Shown piece after piece: positions 25,660-37,195 of a DNA stretch of 64,000 nt (positions are counted from its first letter, which is position 1; each line of letters starts with the position of its first letter). This DNA comes from Myoxocephalus aenaeus. Lineage: Eukaryota > Chordata > Actinopteri > Perciformes > Cottidae. Position numbers and translations under genes: made by a program. Under the pieces are notes generated by a model. That model was given only the letters and a program-made list of their open reading frames with translations. It was not told the DNA's origin and made no database searches. The stretch covers positions 2,541,001 through 2,605,000 of the forward strand of contig JBAMJR010000170.1 of assembly GCA_038501785.1 (NCBI GenBank), written 5' to 3'.

Positions 25660-26015
25660 AAAATTGTAGGAACACATTTTTGTTTCCTGTTTAAGTTGTA
25701 AAGTTCTCTCTTTGTGTGTGCTGTCTTGTTTACTTCCTGTCTTTGTCAGTATCTGCCCCACCCAGAATTGTTCCAACTGGGGCTAATCACCCTGCTCACC
25801 TTATGTAATTAGTCAGCGTGCTTTCCTTCTTTCAGTCTGCAGGTCATTGTTTGTTACTGGTGTTACTGGTGTTACCTTCCTGTGTTCCTCATGGCATACC
25901 TATTTGTCCTCAGTTTGGTGTCTTTGTTTTAGTTAGATTTGGAACCAAGTTTTGTTTTCAAAGCTTGCCTTTAGTTTAATTCAACTTTGGAGCCGCACAA
26001 CCATGACACTAAATG
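25660..26015 (+). repeat. Probable LTR- or promoter-like dispersed fish repeat (family K)
   Basis: A pyrimidine-rich block with CTTGTTTACTTCCTGTCTTT near 25728, a CTGGGGCTAATCACCCTGCT segment, TTTTGTTTTAGTTAGATTTG, and an end at GAGCCGCACAACCATGACAC follows the layout of a high-copy fish repeat. That repeat typically ends in a short CGTGACAC-like terminus. This is a recollection, not an alignment, and the class (solo LTR or DNA element) is unresolved. Confidence 0.35.
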
Positions 26016-26224
26016 ATAAGTTAACATTTGGGGAATGTTAACCAGAAGGGAATTAGCATAGCTTAGCTTAAACATGAGAAGCATGTGGAATAGTTAGCAT
26101 GGGGAAATAGCCCCAGCACACAACTCCTGCTACAGTACATCTGTGCCCATGAATGTATTAAACAGCCATGCAACATTTTAATTTGTGAGCTTTAAATGTG
26201 CTAGCAGGTGTACTTTTAGACTTT
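26016..26224. other. Unassigned sequence between repeats
   Basis: Contains TTAGCATAGCTTAGCTTAAA and GTTAGCATGGGG words similar in flavour to families A and B, but not in an order I can align. It may be older repeat debris. Confidence 0.35.
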
Positions 26225-26375
26225 TGATAGAGCTAAGCCCCTACTCTTTACACTAAGCTAGGCTAATCACCTACTAGATTGAGCTACACACCTAATGCAC
26301 ACACATGAGAGTGGTATTGATCTTCTGATCTAAATCTGGCAAAGAAACCAAACAAGCATATTTCCCAGAATATTT
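26225..26375 (-). repeat. Family A dispersed repeat, minus-strand copy
   Basis: Read on the minus strand it gives TTCTGGGAAATATGCTTGTT, then GATCAATACCACTCTCATGT, then TTAGCCTAGCTTAG, the same order of blocks as the other family A copies. Sequence decay is moderate. Confidence 0.55.
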
Positions 26376-26529
26376 AACAATTTCTTTACAAGACGTCGCA
26401 ACCTAAATCCAATTCTTTCTCTGGATTTATGGTTACATTTGTGGATTTCTGCAACATGCTGAAGTACAGGATGCTCACAGTATGTAACTATAACTTGAAA
26501 GTACACACTTATTTAAACAGTTTCAAAAT

Positions 26530-26755
26530 ACCAAGGTGGCTGCAGCTCGAGTGAGGGGTCGTCCTTTAACCATTTAACCATACAGTTGGTGGTTCAATCC
26601 CTGTTTGTTGGTGTCCTTGAGCGAGACACTAAACCCCAAGTGGCCCCCGTCTTATGGCAGCCAACTGCTCCTGAAATGCATAGGATGGGTAAAATGCAGA
26701 GGTCAGATTTCATGTACGTATGTGATTTGACGAATGTAATTTAATAAAGTACCCT
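26530..26755 (+). mobile_element. tRNA-derived SINE, near full length
   Basis: A pol III box-B-like GGTTCAATCCC sits at 26591-26601 and a degenerate box A near 26537-26549. Downstream come GTCCTTGAGCGAGACACTAA and ACCCCAAGTGG (the text after the tRNA-like head in common fish SINEs), then GATGGGTAAAATGCAGAGG, and an ATTTAATAAAGT tail. A second copy of the last block, GATGGGTTAAATGCAGAGG, lies at 32618-32636. The internal promoter is decayed, so the copy is probably inactive. Confidence 0.65.
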
Positions 26756-29089
26756 CTCGACTTCCCGAGTATGACACATGGTTTATTCCAAAGCACAATA
26801 GTGTCATCATGTCATACTCTATGATGTGAATGTACTCACATATACTACTTGATGCTGTTTGAAGTTAATTGACTTATACATAAAGAAAAGGCTTGTTTTC
26901 CTGTAAGTGTCTCTTGAATCTATCGGCCTATTGAGTCTGGCTCGACACGGGCTGCAGCGATGGAGCAGATGCTGTTGAATGAAAGCACTGTCAAGACCAG
27001 CGGTCTCAGACAGTCTGTCCTTTCTTCTGGGGCCCTTTCTGTGCGTTCTGAGAGCCCTCCAGCCACGCAGCCTCTTCCTCGTCATCTGTCGGTGGCAGAC
27101 GTCAGGTCAGCTCAAAGAGGCAGCAGGTGGTCTGTAGTGATACTCAACTCTGCAAAAAGTGAATCTGTGCATCACTGTGTGACTGCACCTTTACTACTGA
27201 CACTGCGAGTCGACAGCTGTTGATCTAATGTGACAGGAGAAAGTCCCTTGTCTTCTGCAAACCCAACTGACATGGTGCAAAGTTACTGGGAGCTCCAGTT
27301 GAGAAGGTGCATTTGGTATTGCGTCTCAGTACTCACAAGCAGTGTTTTTTTTTGGTTTTGTTCACAAAATGTAATCAAGCATGAAACCCATCCAGTGAAA
27401 CTCAAGATTGATTTCCCTTTGAGTCATTCTCTGACAAAGAACAGAAAACAGATAGATAGCTGGCGCACAGAGGTGCAGACCAAATAAGGCATAAAAGTTA
27501 AACGCATGACATGAGAGCAGTCAACTTATAGTCATGACTTTATAATAATGACTGCTAGGTAATAGTTAATTACTCTGTGACTACTGATGAAGACACACTG
27601 GACTGCTATGGAGGTTTCTTTCTTTTTTATCAGGCCACCATGGCTTGTATGTGCAAAGTACGTCTTTCAATGGCAAACAAATATAATAGTTTATTGTGAA
27701 ACATACAGCCAGATCAGTGGTGTTGTCTTTATCCTGATGATTTCCATCATGGCTGGTTTGATTGACAATATGGGCCCAGAGTTCTGTCACAAATGGTATT
27801 TGCATCCACCACTGGGGGCTTTGGTTTTCTTCTCAATTGTTTCTCTGCACTTTAATAAATAGATCATGGGTGTTTTATGAGAACATGTTTCTTTTTTTTT
27901 GTATGAAACCATCTCATTGCGCCCTCATTTCCGCAATAGTTTTAATGACATCCAACTGGAGAGTTAGTGCAGCCAGCTGTGTATCTTGATGAGCCAACTC
28001 CTAATATTCACATAAAGGCAATATGACGGAAATGCACATGAATTAATAATGTATTAATAATACACAGTTTCTCGTAATATGATTCAATGTTTTGCAAACA
28101 TGATTCACAGTCTCAGTAATTAAGGGCAGGAAGAAGGACACGTGTGCTTTTAGGATTATCATTTTTAATTTTTTCTGCTTTATCGTTTTGTTAGAGAGAC
28201 AGACATGAAGGTCTGGAGAGAGAGAGACAAGCAGCGCAGAGCCCCTCGAATCAGGGCCACCCAGACCCAATGGCATGCGCTCCACCCAGTGAGCCGCCTA
28301 TGAATGTGCGCTGCAATTAGTCAGACTGCTGTAGTGATGCAAGCACTCAAGAAACATTCCTGAAAACATGATTAACAAAGGGAATCAGTCTGTTTCATGA
28401 TTGTCTTAGTTCAGTCACGCTGGATTAAAGGCCCAGAGGTTACAACGTGCTTGAGAATCTGCCTGCTGCTGTCAGGTCAGAAGTCGTCACGTTGTTGCTT
28501 TTCAGGTTTACAGGCAGCTCAAGTCTCAAGCAAGTCTGGTCCAGTAAGCCATAGTCTCAAGTCTTCTTCTTTTTCTATGTAAACACATTGCATAATATGA
28601 CCAAAGGATTAATTCCTGTACTGGGACACAGGCATTCTTTCCAAACGAGATGAGATGTATAGCGTAATCAGGGAGCAGCTCTTGGGATGGGCTCAAATTA
28701 CAATGAGAACACATCTGTGGTTTATGGAAGTCCGAGATGGTGCGGAACGCGCCACACCCAAGTTTAAGTGTTTCCAAGATGTATTGAGTGTAGATTTAAA
28801 AGAGAAGCCGTCATCAAGTAAAATTCCCCCAGAGACTTTTTTTTCTTTGTATCTTTCACACTATATTTTGTCTTCTCTTCAATTTGATGCATTTCCACTG
28901 TACGTACAGTATGTATAATACTTAAGTATAAGTTGTAGTTTTCCAGTGGCATGAGTGCTGGAAATATCTTGACAACCAACAGCTGGTTGCAGTAAATCCC
29001 TGTAGCCTTGTTTTCTCAATGAATTGCCAGAGAAGCAGGTGGATGAACAAACTGTTGCCTTTCTTTTATTTTTTGCATGTTTTTTTAAC
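26756..29089. other. Unassigned non-coding sequence
   Basis: No gene or confident repeat is visible. Frames of 60 to 91 codons overlap on both strands. T-runs occur at 27346-27353 and 27891-27901. The text is ordinary AT-rich spacer. Confidence 0.5.
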
Positions 29090-29210
29090 CTGATGCTAAG
29101 CAAAGATATAGTTGCTTCCCTGCTCTAGCTCTACCATGTGAGTGCTATCGCTCTTCCCATCTAACTCCTCAGAAGAAGGTGTAAGAGAAAATCTTCCCAA
29201 AATGTTGACC
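29090..29210 (-). repeat. Family A dispersed repeat, minus-strand copy
   Basis: Read on the plus strand the blocks are TGATGCTAAGCAAAG, TTGCTTCCCTGCTCTAGC, CATGTGAGTGCTATCGCTCT, CATCTAACTCCTCAG and CTTCCCAAAATGTTGA. These are the reverse complement of the family A order, including its AACATTTTGGGAA start. Confidence 0.6.
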
Positions 29211-30632
29211 TATTTCTTGACCCTTTTGGTCTCAGTCATAAACATGTAAAATAGATACATAGAGAAACCGACTTTCACAGCTTTCATCTTGAATGTTTTG
29301 TTTTCTAAAGCAAGTTTGTCCGTAGTCCACCCAAACAAACAGGATACAAGTTGGACTACAGGATTACGCCCCTCCTCCTCCAATTCCTCTGGATACAATA
29401 TTTGACACTGAAATGGTGCCACGTTAATGTTGAAAGGGAATTCTTTAAATGTCTCTACTCCCAAATGCATGGAATGAGAGAAATGTCAGCTGCCTGTGGT
29501 TGTGACGTTGCTGTGTATGGTGGAAGGTAGTCCACTCCCTGGGAGGAGACAACGTGGAGTGTTGCATGTGACCTCCTTTCGCGGCTTTACTGTTGTTTCT
29601 TAATGCGCACGAGAGCCTTTGCTTTACATTACACTGTTTTTAGATTAAGTCGGCAGAGTGAAGCGTATGCGTGAGAGTGCGACTGTGTGTGTGTCTCGTC
29701 TTTCCAGAATCCATCATACTGTTGTAAAGTGGCTGTGAAGCTTGCCACTGCGATGGACCCCAGTTTAATCATTTCCCCTCATTGTCTGTCCCCGGCTGCA
29801 GGAAGGAATGGATGGAGAAAGATTGCATTTCCTTTCAACAAACTGTCACCTTGTGGGTTTCTGTTGAGCAGAAGTGCTTTCAGTAGGCTAATGGACAGCT
29901 GCTGGTGTTTTTTCTTTCTTTTTTGAGTCAATGGTTGTAGTTGTGGAGGTGGTGGTGGAAGAGGGATGGCAGGAGGGAGATTTGTAACCTGAGGAGAGGT
30001 GCATCCCCAGGGTGTTAAGTTTAGAAAGAGCACAGGAGCGGGGAGAGGCAGAGCGTAAAAAGAGAGGATGAGATGCAAGCAGAGATAGTGCAGCTGAGGA
30101 GGAGCGAGGGAAGATTATCTGATTGAGTTTTAATGACAACGAGAAACAAGGAAAAAAAGAAGAGCTGCTCAGCAAGTCTAGACTGAAGGTTGGGCCTAAG
30201 TCAATGATTACTGCTTTGACTTTAATAAACACATCTCTCTCTGTCTCTCTCTCACACACACACACATAAAAACACAAACACATGCAGAGGCACACTCATG
30301 TCATGCTGGCTCATGCACGTCTCGCATGAGGCAACGCACAACTGATATATTGCGTCAATATTGACCATTATCTGTACAAAAACAAATCCAATTTGTATTG
30401 TATCTCTCTAACTCTAAGAAAGCATTATGATCGGGTTGCACATTATCACTAAATATTGGTGCAAATTATCTGCAACTGTCAACTCCAACACAAAAGAGCC
30501 ATATCGACCGAGCCCTAAACAACACACATATGTCACCCTGTTCTCTGCACGTCCACAGAGTAATGCTACGCTCACTATAGCACGTGTGCACCCGGTCCAT
30601 GAATCATTAACCATCTGCTGGTTGGCTGGAAC
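29211..30632. other. Unassigned non-coding sequence with CT/CA tract
   Basis: No gene is supported. A mixed CT then CA dinucleotide tract lies at 30233-30266. Purine-rich text at 29937-30115 contains GGTGGTGG and GAGGAGCGAGG segments. The serine-, proline- and threonine-rich frames there are low-complexity readings of the opposite strand. Confidence 0.5.
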
Positions 30633-30710
30633 GAGGGAGGGAGGGAGGGAGGGGAGGGAGGAGGATGGAGGAGGGAGGAGGAGGGAGGAGGATAACAGAG
30701 AGAAAGAGAG
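30633..30710 (+). repeat. G-rich purine tract of GGGA and GGA units
   Basis: A nearly pure purine stretch on the plus strand contains more than ten runs of two to four G separated by A. It is built from GGGA units and then GGAGGA units. Such sequence can form G-quadruplex or triplex structures. It continues into GAGAGAAAGAGAG up to 30710. Confidence 0.85.
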
Positions 30711-30950
30711 CGCATAGAACAAAGTCTGCTTTTTTTATGGCTTCACTAAGACCCAAAACAAAGGATCTGTTTAGTTGCCCTGAAGCATGATGGGAAGATC
30801 GGGATGATAAGGGGGTGGCGTTTAAAGCAGGCAAGAACAGTCCAGTACTTATGGTGGTTAGGAGAGGCTGTTCATGACATTGATGTTTTTAATTTACTGT
30901 CTTTTGTAACTTGTGTCATTTCTATATATTGAGAATCATGACTAGCGTAT
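30711..30950. other. Unassigned spacer with a GCATGATGGGAA motif
   Basis: GCATGATGGGAAG at 30785-30797 repeats the core of the ZNF143/THAP11-like motif seen at 7815. Nothing else is recognisable. Confidence 0.4.
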
Positions 30951-31370
30951 CTTATCAACTACTGCATGGATTGCCATGACATTTTGTACGGCTGTCTGAG
31001 GTCCCCAGAGGATGAATCCTAAATATTTTTGGGTGATCCTCGTCCAGCTTCACAAGCAGTTCACATGTTTCTTCTATCCTGTGGAATATCTCCACATTTA
31101 CAATATGGATTAGCACAAACATTCATGGTTCCCAGAGGACAAATCCTAATGACTTTGAAGATCCCTTGACTTGTTTTTGTCTCATTTTTACCTCGTACTT
31201 TATGGTAAATAATTGTAAAACTGATGACATTCCCATCAGCCTCAGCTGTGCTTTGTGTTTAGTGCTAATTTGTTAGCCAGCTAACAAGCAAAATTAAGAT
31301 GGTGAACATGGTTAACATTATACCTGCCAAACATGAACACGCTAACATTGTCATCGTGAGCATTTTAGCC
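30951..31370 (-). repeat. Family B dispersed repeat, long minus-strand copy
   Basis: Plus-strand text runs TGCATGGATTGCCATGACAT, GAGGATGAATCCTAA, TTTGGGTGATCC, ACATTCCCATCAGCCTCAGC, TTGTGTTTAGTGCTAATTTG, AAGATGGTGAACATGGTTAA, GAACACGCTAACATTGTCAT. This is the reverse complement of the complete family B layout. The two ATCCTAA blocks 120 bp apart suggest an internal duplication or rearrangement (31016-31021 and 31145-31150). Confidence 0.6.
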
Positions 31371-32094
31371 AGTCCATCATCACAGAACAGCTAAAATGTC
31401 TGTAGACTATTTGTTACGCATTAATGTAAAATGCATCCGTGCCTGTTCACGCCGGTAGTGTCTTAATGTATATCATTGCGGTATACACATGTCCCAGCAT
31501 CAACTGAGGGCAATCCATTGGAAATCAATACTTCTTTTGTCTGTTTAGCATGTCTAGTCCGTACAACGCCACTGGTTTTCTTTGCACTTACGTCGATGCG
31601 CTTGTTTTAAGCATTCTGAGCAAATAAATTAAAGTAAATTAAGCAAGATATTTTGTCCATTTCACTACAAAACCTGCCATACCACTTTGTAGAAGGGTTA
31701 ACAATTATGTGCAACTGGACTATTGCGTCCGTTATGTGTTTCTGTACCTTTCACAGTCTTTCAGTAAGCTTTTAACCAGGAAGTGGCTCACGGTGTATAC
31801 ATTAAGTGCATCAAGGCTGGGCTGACAAGTTTCAGTTGCAAGTGAGAGTAGCTTCAAAGCACAAAGCTACTGACTTTAGTCAGTGACAGTGATGACGCAG
31901 TACACTCTGGTACATTCATGTACTGGACTCCTATAATGCAATTTCCTGGATTGGTTGAATGTGTGTGATTGTGAAGCAATAACATCTCAGGAGTCTCACA
32001 ATGGTAAAAGTACTACAACCTAAATTATTAGGTACACATATATCATTAAATGTTGACTCAGAGAGACAAGTGACAGCCTTGACAAATGCTATAA

Positions 32095-32097
<3 letters not shown>
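31371..32097. other. Unassigned non-coding sequence
   Basis: Ordinary AT-rich spacer. No gene, no clear repeat family and no motif cluster is visible. Confidence 0.5.

Positions 32098-32149
<52 letters not shown>
32098..32149. repeat. (AT)n microsatellite, 26 units
   Basis: A pure AT dinucleotide run of 52 bp, the longest AT array in the window. Strongly self-complementary, so length here is prone to slippage and assembly error. Confidence 0.95.
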
Positions 32150-32151
<2 letters not shown>

Positions 32152-32609
32152 CTCTTTATTGTGTCCTTTTCTCAAAGCATAATAGCCAGTGGAGCACCAT
32201 ACTGACATGTTTTATATGAATGCATGGCAGTAACAATATGTTATTGATTTCTTAATGGGTGCTCAGGAAAGCTATTACAAAGTAAAATGAAAATGCCGCA
32301 GTCACGGCATACAATCAGTAATTCGTGGTTTGCATTTACACACCTCTTTTCCATTGTCAACAAAAAATGAAAGCAATTATAAGCAAGGCGTGGACTATTC
32401 TAGCGCAGATGTACATTGTACAGGTGTATCTAATTAACTTTATATAATTATTGCATAGAATTCAATTACTTGCAGAATTAAGGAGAGTCAGAGATTTAAA
32501 TTGAGCTGCAGAGGAGTGAGTTAGAGTTGCAGGGCAGGTCAGGTGACCATGTATCTGCCTCAGAGCCCGGCCACACCTCTTTTCAACAATGAAGTCAGTC
32601 TAAAGCCCA

Positions 32610-32650
32610 CAGCTCGTGATGGGTTAAATGCAGAGGACACATTTCATGTA
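32610..32650 (+). mobile_element. SINE 3' fragment
   Basis: GATGGGTTAAATGCAGAGGA followed by CACATTTCATGTA matches the 3' block of the SINE at 26530-26755 (GATGGGTAAAATGCAGAGG, then CAGATTTCATGTA). Only this 40-base part is recognisable; the tRNA-like head is absent. Confidence 0.5.
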
Positions 32651-32694
32651 TCTACATGCAAAAAAGGTCCCTTCTCAGATAGTGGTGCAGCAAA

Positions 32695-32805
32695 GTCATC
32701 CCAATTCATTCTGAGGGGTGCATGAATATGTGTACCAAAGTAGTGGACCAACCAAAGCACCATCTTGACTGTCAGAAGATCCCAAGACCTTGAGCCATGC
32801 AGCTT
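32695..32805 (+). repeat. Family B dispersed repeat, 3' fragment
   Basis: CAATTCATTCTGAGGGGTGC, ATGAATATGTGTACCAAAG, TAGTGGACCAACCAAAGCAC and TTGAGCCATGCAGC follow the 3' half of family B, with the stretch between ACCAAAG and TGGACC deleted. Confidence 0.5.
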
Positions 32806-33651
32806 TGAGTTTTTTTTCCAGCCATCATCTGTAGCTTTGATAGAGTGGAAAGAAATGGGGAGAACTAAGTGTCCTGAAATCCAAATCATGTCCTGTTTGT
32901 CCCGGAAATTAACTAGAGTTTTGATTATAGACCAATAAATCATTAAATACCAATTGTTGTGAAACATTGTTTGTGTTGCCCTCAGACGGGGACTGTTATG
33001 TCCAAAGCCGATATTAATTTGCCTTGTACAGCAGTGCCATGAATTGATAAACAACTATGCATAGCAGCAACGTATGTATATGATGTTGTTGAATTAAAAC
33101 ATTTACAGAGGGAAATTAAACCATCCTTTGCTGACATCCCCGAACCTGCTGAACATCCAGTCAAAGCCAAAGCGTGACTGTGCAGAGGGAAATAACTGTG
33201 GATCATTGCTGCCTTACGAGATCCATACAAAGCGTTTTGTAAACTCTGCATAGAGAATATTATTACTTCTTTGCGTTGAGTTATCTTAAGAATACCAGCT
33301 TCACCAAAATGTTTGAGGATCATTTATATTCTTACGGAATCGATTCAACACATTATGGTGAGCTGTATTATATTATTTTTTCATTAAAATTACCACAACA
33401 CATCACAAAATAAATTTAAAAAAACAGCTGCAAATTCATTTTTTTTGCTGCAAAGATAACAAAAAGCACTCTTGGTGGGCCTGTTTTGTGTGCTACGATG
33501 TGTCATTGTGCATAAGATAATGCTCTCAAAGTGAGTGTGTGTGGCAGCAAACAGCAGTGTGTTGTAGTAATGGCAGGGGGCAAGAATGGAGCAGAGCTGC
33601 AAGCTGTCATTCTCTCTCTGACTTAAAGAGGCAGTGTGCTAACTCTGCGCG
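32806..33651. other. Unassigned non-coding sequence
   Basis: No gene is supported. Open minus-strand frames of 113 and 136 codons (32982-33323 and 32644-33054) overlap each other and have no domain. The second also runs through the repeat fragment at 32695-32805. Confidence 0.5.
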
Positions 33652-33675
33652 CACACACACACACACACACACACA
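33652..33675. repeat. (CA)n microsatellite, 12 units
   Basis: A clean 24-bp CA run preceded by GCGCG. Confidence 0.9.
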
Positions 33676-34299
33676 GTTGCATACCAGCTATTATACCCAA
33701 CCAGCCAGTCTGGAGGAAATGAAGCATCATTGTCATACGCGAGCACACAAACACACATCACAGCCTCAAGTGTTCTCTTTTGTTAAGAAGGGCAACAAAA
33801 GACACTGGGACAATGAGAGGAGGAGCTGGCTGCCTCTGAGGGAGGCAATAAATGAAAGAAGTAGAGATGGAGGACGGAAAAAGAGAACAGAGGTGGCGTT
33901 GTTGTGATGGAAAGGTGAAGGCAGGCCGTGAAATAGGGGGGGACTGGATGAGCAAGTGCTGATGTGGATGGCATTTAACCACGAGCCACATGTCAGTGTT
34001 ATTGTGTTGGTGGTGGCGTAGGGAATATTAGTGTGCAAGCACAATAATGGGATATGCATTAGGTCACTTGCATGCAAGCAGCAGAAGGCTCTTAAGGAAC
34101 CGTGTCTCTTCTTATCAGGGAATGGGGGCTTTTGCATAAACAGCCAGGGTAGTGATAACTACCAGAATTGCCTTATTTATTGGCTTTATCGCAGCCCAAG
34201 GTCATTAACGTGTCCTTGTACTGACCAAACCCTGCAATTTGTCCTTCACTTTTAACTCCAAGCCTCTCCGCTCAGATCGCCTCAACATTCACATCACAC
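33676..34299. other. Unassigned non-coding sequence
   Basis: GA-rich text at 33810-33900 gives open frames on both strands (122 and 123 codons) with low-complexity composition. No gene, repeat family or motif cluster is supported. Confidence 0.45.
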
Positions 34300-34582
34300 T
34301 TGCACACCATCTACCCGCCGCGCGCACACACGCAGCTGTGCACATCCGTACACGGACACAGCTCCCCACCCACGCACCCTCCAGAGCCGAGCGGAGAGGG
34401 GCTGCGGATGCCTGATACCTCGCTGTGCTCTGTCAGAGACCCAGTGGCAGGAAAGTGGCCGAATGCATGCGCAAGGATGGGGGGTGGGATTAGAGCTATT
34501 TAAAGCCGTACGCGTCTGTCTCTCCGGGCTCAAGCACCAGATACGTTCTCCCCCTCCTTCTCTCTTTTTCCTTTTTCCACAG
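34300..34582 (+). promoter_or_regulatory. CpG-richer patch with NRF1-like and TATA-like motifs; possible alternative promoter
   Basis: CpG density rises clearly between 34315 and 34540. GCATGCGCA at 34465-34473 matches the core of the NRF1 site. TATTTAAA at 34497-34504 is TATA-like and lies about 30 bases upstream of GGGCTCAAGCACC, where a start site could fall. A pyrimidine tract then ends in CCACAG at 34577-34582, a good splice-acceptor look-alike. A promoter only about 50 bp from an acceptor would leave too short an intron, so at most one of the two readings is right. No coding exon is recognised. Confidence 0.3.
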
Positions 34583-37044
34583 AAAACATCCCATGCATCA
34601 CTGTGGCTCAGTAAAGCAGGCATGCAGGCCTCTGTCCCTGGACTCAAAGCACTTATGTAACATCGTCATTGGTGGAGAAGGAGCACCATCTGGGCCTGGG
34701 GCTACTGTACTCACTGTGCTCAGTGTGTGCCTTTTGTGAGTTTGTGCAACAGAGACGGCAAAGGTATAACTGCTTATCATCTGTTTTCTCAGTCGTTAAA
34801 GGTCTAATAAACATTAATTGTGATATTTAAAGATAATTACGATAAAAGGACACGATTATCGAGGTTAATACTATTTCAAATTCAAGGACAAATTTGCCAT
34901 TAAACTGGGTTCCACAGTTGCACTGTTGCGGACCAAGCAACTGGACCGAGATCACATGAACAGGTGGGTCTCGGCCCGCTTTTGGAGGGAACTCTGGTGC
35001 AGATTCCTCCACCAGATAGAGAGTCTCACACGGTGGTGTGTGGCAAATAAAAGCCGGTACTTTATTTATTCATGGGGCCATGAAGCGGTAAATTCCCTGC
35101 ATTTTCCCACAACACTTTCAGAATAAAAGCACAAGCTGTTAACATGGCCGCTGGGTGCCATGCACAGCCGCTGCTCAGGCGGCCAGCGTGTCCTCGGCAT
35201 TAGCTTCGATAATGAGATATCGTTGGTGCAGGTAGCATGAAGTAGCGGAATCAATAGCACCACTATGTCACATGCGGCGTTGGCATGTCTTTTGCTGTGA
35301 GCTCACTTAGTTGCCTGGTGTTGGAATTTTGTTTTCTTTGTGTTAAAATGGTAATCATGAGCTTTGAGCTGAGCTTCTTCTTGTTTTGTGGATATGCAGG
35401 ATTAATATGTTTCTACATGTGTCACATGTTTGTTGCGATGTGCGCAACTGATGAGTCATAATTACAACGTGCCCTGAACAGTGTTTGTCACAAAGACCGA
35501 TGCTTCATTGTTTTTTTTGTTTTTTTTATTTGGAGGACAGTCTGTTATTACTGGCAGTGCTAACTTTGCAAGAAACTATCAAATTCCCTTGATGTTCTCC
35601 TCAGTGTATTCATTCTGTTTGCATTACAGAACACTCATCCATGAACACTTGAGCTTGACACGAGCACATTAATGCAGAACACACACAAATAGCATGCATT
35701 CTGGGTTTTTTCTTGTTTTTTTTTACACCCAAGATGGCCACAAATACTGAAGCCTACCTCAACCTCCACAAACAGATCAAGAAACAAATCTGTCGGCCAT
35801 TTTCTTCCGGTTTAGTGTGGAGGAAAACAAAGCTACTCGGCCGCTCAGCGCTGCTCTTTTCTCCTTGCAGTCATCTGTCAAATGTGCATTAAGAATGATT
35901 CATTGATGTCAAAATGTTATGGCACAATTGTAATTGTCGTTGCATGAGTGTTTTTATGCTTTGGAGATGGAGCAACATAAGAAGGGAAAAAGTTGTCTGG
36001 CAGGCTAATGTGTTGCCCTTATCCTCTGTTGGGTCTCAGCCAAACCACAACCCGAGCTTGAATGGCGACAAACACATTCTCCTTTTGCTTTCAACGCTTA
36101 ACTTTACTGTAGCTGATATAAGTTCCCCTTAAGGACGGATATCGTTCAATATCACTTGACCCGAATGAATGTGTGACAGTTTTCTTTCATGTTCTGAGCC
36201 TCTTGCTCCATACTTTTTGATGTTGGGAAAGGTTTAGGGGCAGTGGACCATGTCCTGCTGGGACTGGGTTGTTACTGGGGCTGCAGCAGGAGTCCCAGCG
36301 ACAACAGAAAAACATCTTGTCAAAGCCATTGCCACCCAAAATTAGTTTTTAAAAGTATTCTCACTTAAAACCACATGGACCTCTAGGTTGTTTTTATTCC
36401 CTGGCAGATGAGGTTTTTTCACTGCTAGCTTAGTCACAGTGCTAGCTTTTCTATATCTTAAGAATAAATGATCCAATACCTCTGAGGCACAATGTTTCAC
36501 TAGCGCTTTGATTTTATAATTGAAATACTGCAATACTTGGCACACATGACAACCCATCGCTGGTGGAAATGACTTCTCAGTCACTGTAGATTGGTTCGGA
36601 GGGAAACAACCATTCCTCTTGACAAAAATACACTAACATTGGTAACACAACCTCCAGGCTGAATGAATTAAGGAGAATAAAATGGCAATTAGCTGGATTA
36701 TGTGCATTTTAAATACATAAATAAGTTGGTCTCATGTACAAATTGACCTATGCATGATGGACGGCTCTACCTGAGCAGAGCGTGAAGTCACTCTGACTGA
36801 CTGTGTGTGTTGTTATCTGAACTTTGTTTTGTTTACAAAGCCGGGCTGGTCGCTCGTGTCTTTTTAGTGCATGTGAGTGTGCCCCGCTGGCTGTAGCTAC
36901 AATACGTGCTGCGAGCCGCCGCTCAGCCGTCACCGCGCTGAGAGCTGTGTGAGGCAGTAGAAATGTATTTGTATTAAAGCACCGTTACGGCGTGCAGGTG
37001 CTCCAATAAGGCCACTCGTCCTTTCTCGCTGTCCTCTTTTGCGT
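34583..37044. other. Unassigned non-coding sequence
   Basis: No gene is supported. GGCAAAGGTATAAC near 34756-34769 resembles a weak donor and could close an exon starting at 34583, but the intervening text has no recognisable product. T-runs at 35509-35528 and 35721-35728 and otherwise plain AT-rich sequence follow. Confidence 0.45.
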
Positions 37045-37063
37045 CATTGATTAATCATCAATG
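37045..37063. repeat. 19-bp inverted repeat with TAAT core
   Basis: CATTGAT, a five-base centre TAATC, then ATCAATG: seven-base arms with exact complementarity. It carries homeodomain-like and PBX-like words (TGATTAATCA) and directly adjoins the LINE tail that starts at 37064. Confidence 0.85.
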
Positions 37064-37195
37064 TCAGAATCAGAATCAGCTTTATTGGCCGTGTGCGTTT
37101 ACACATACATGGGATTTGCCTCCGGTTTCGCGTAGCTCTCATTGTACATATATACATGTTAAATTAAATAAACAAGATAAATATAAAAAGACATT
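37064..37195 (-). mobile_element. LINE-type 3' tail fragment, 5'-truncated
   Basis: TCAGAATCAGAATCAGC and CTTTATTGGCCGTGTGCG, then TTTACACATACATGGGATTT, match the 3' end of a very common fish retroposon, usually read on this strand as the complement of its tail. The TCAGAA direct repeat is the terminal simple repeat. No reverse-transcriptase frame is attached, so only the last hundred or so bases were inserted. Confidence 0.55.

Noticed and set aside
26530..26755. Box-B-like motif considered as a tRNA gene
   Set aside because: No tRNA cloverleaf can be drawn and the downstream text is SINE body, so it is a retroposed derivative.
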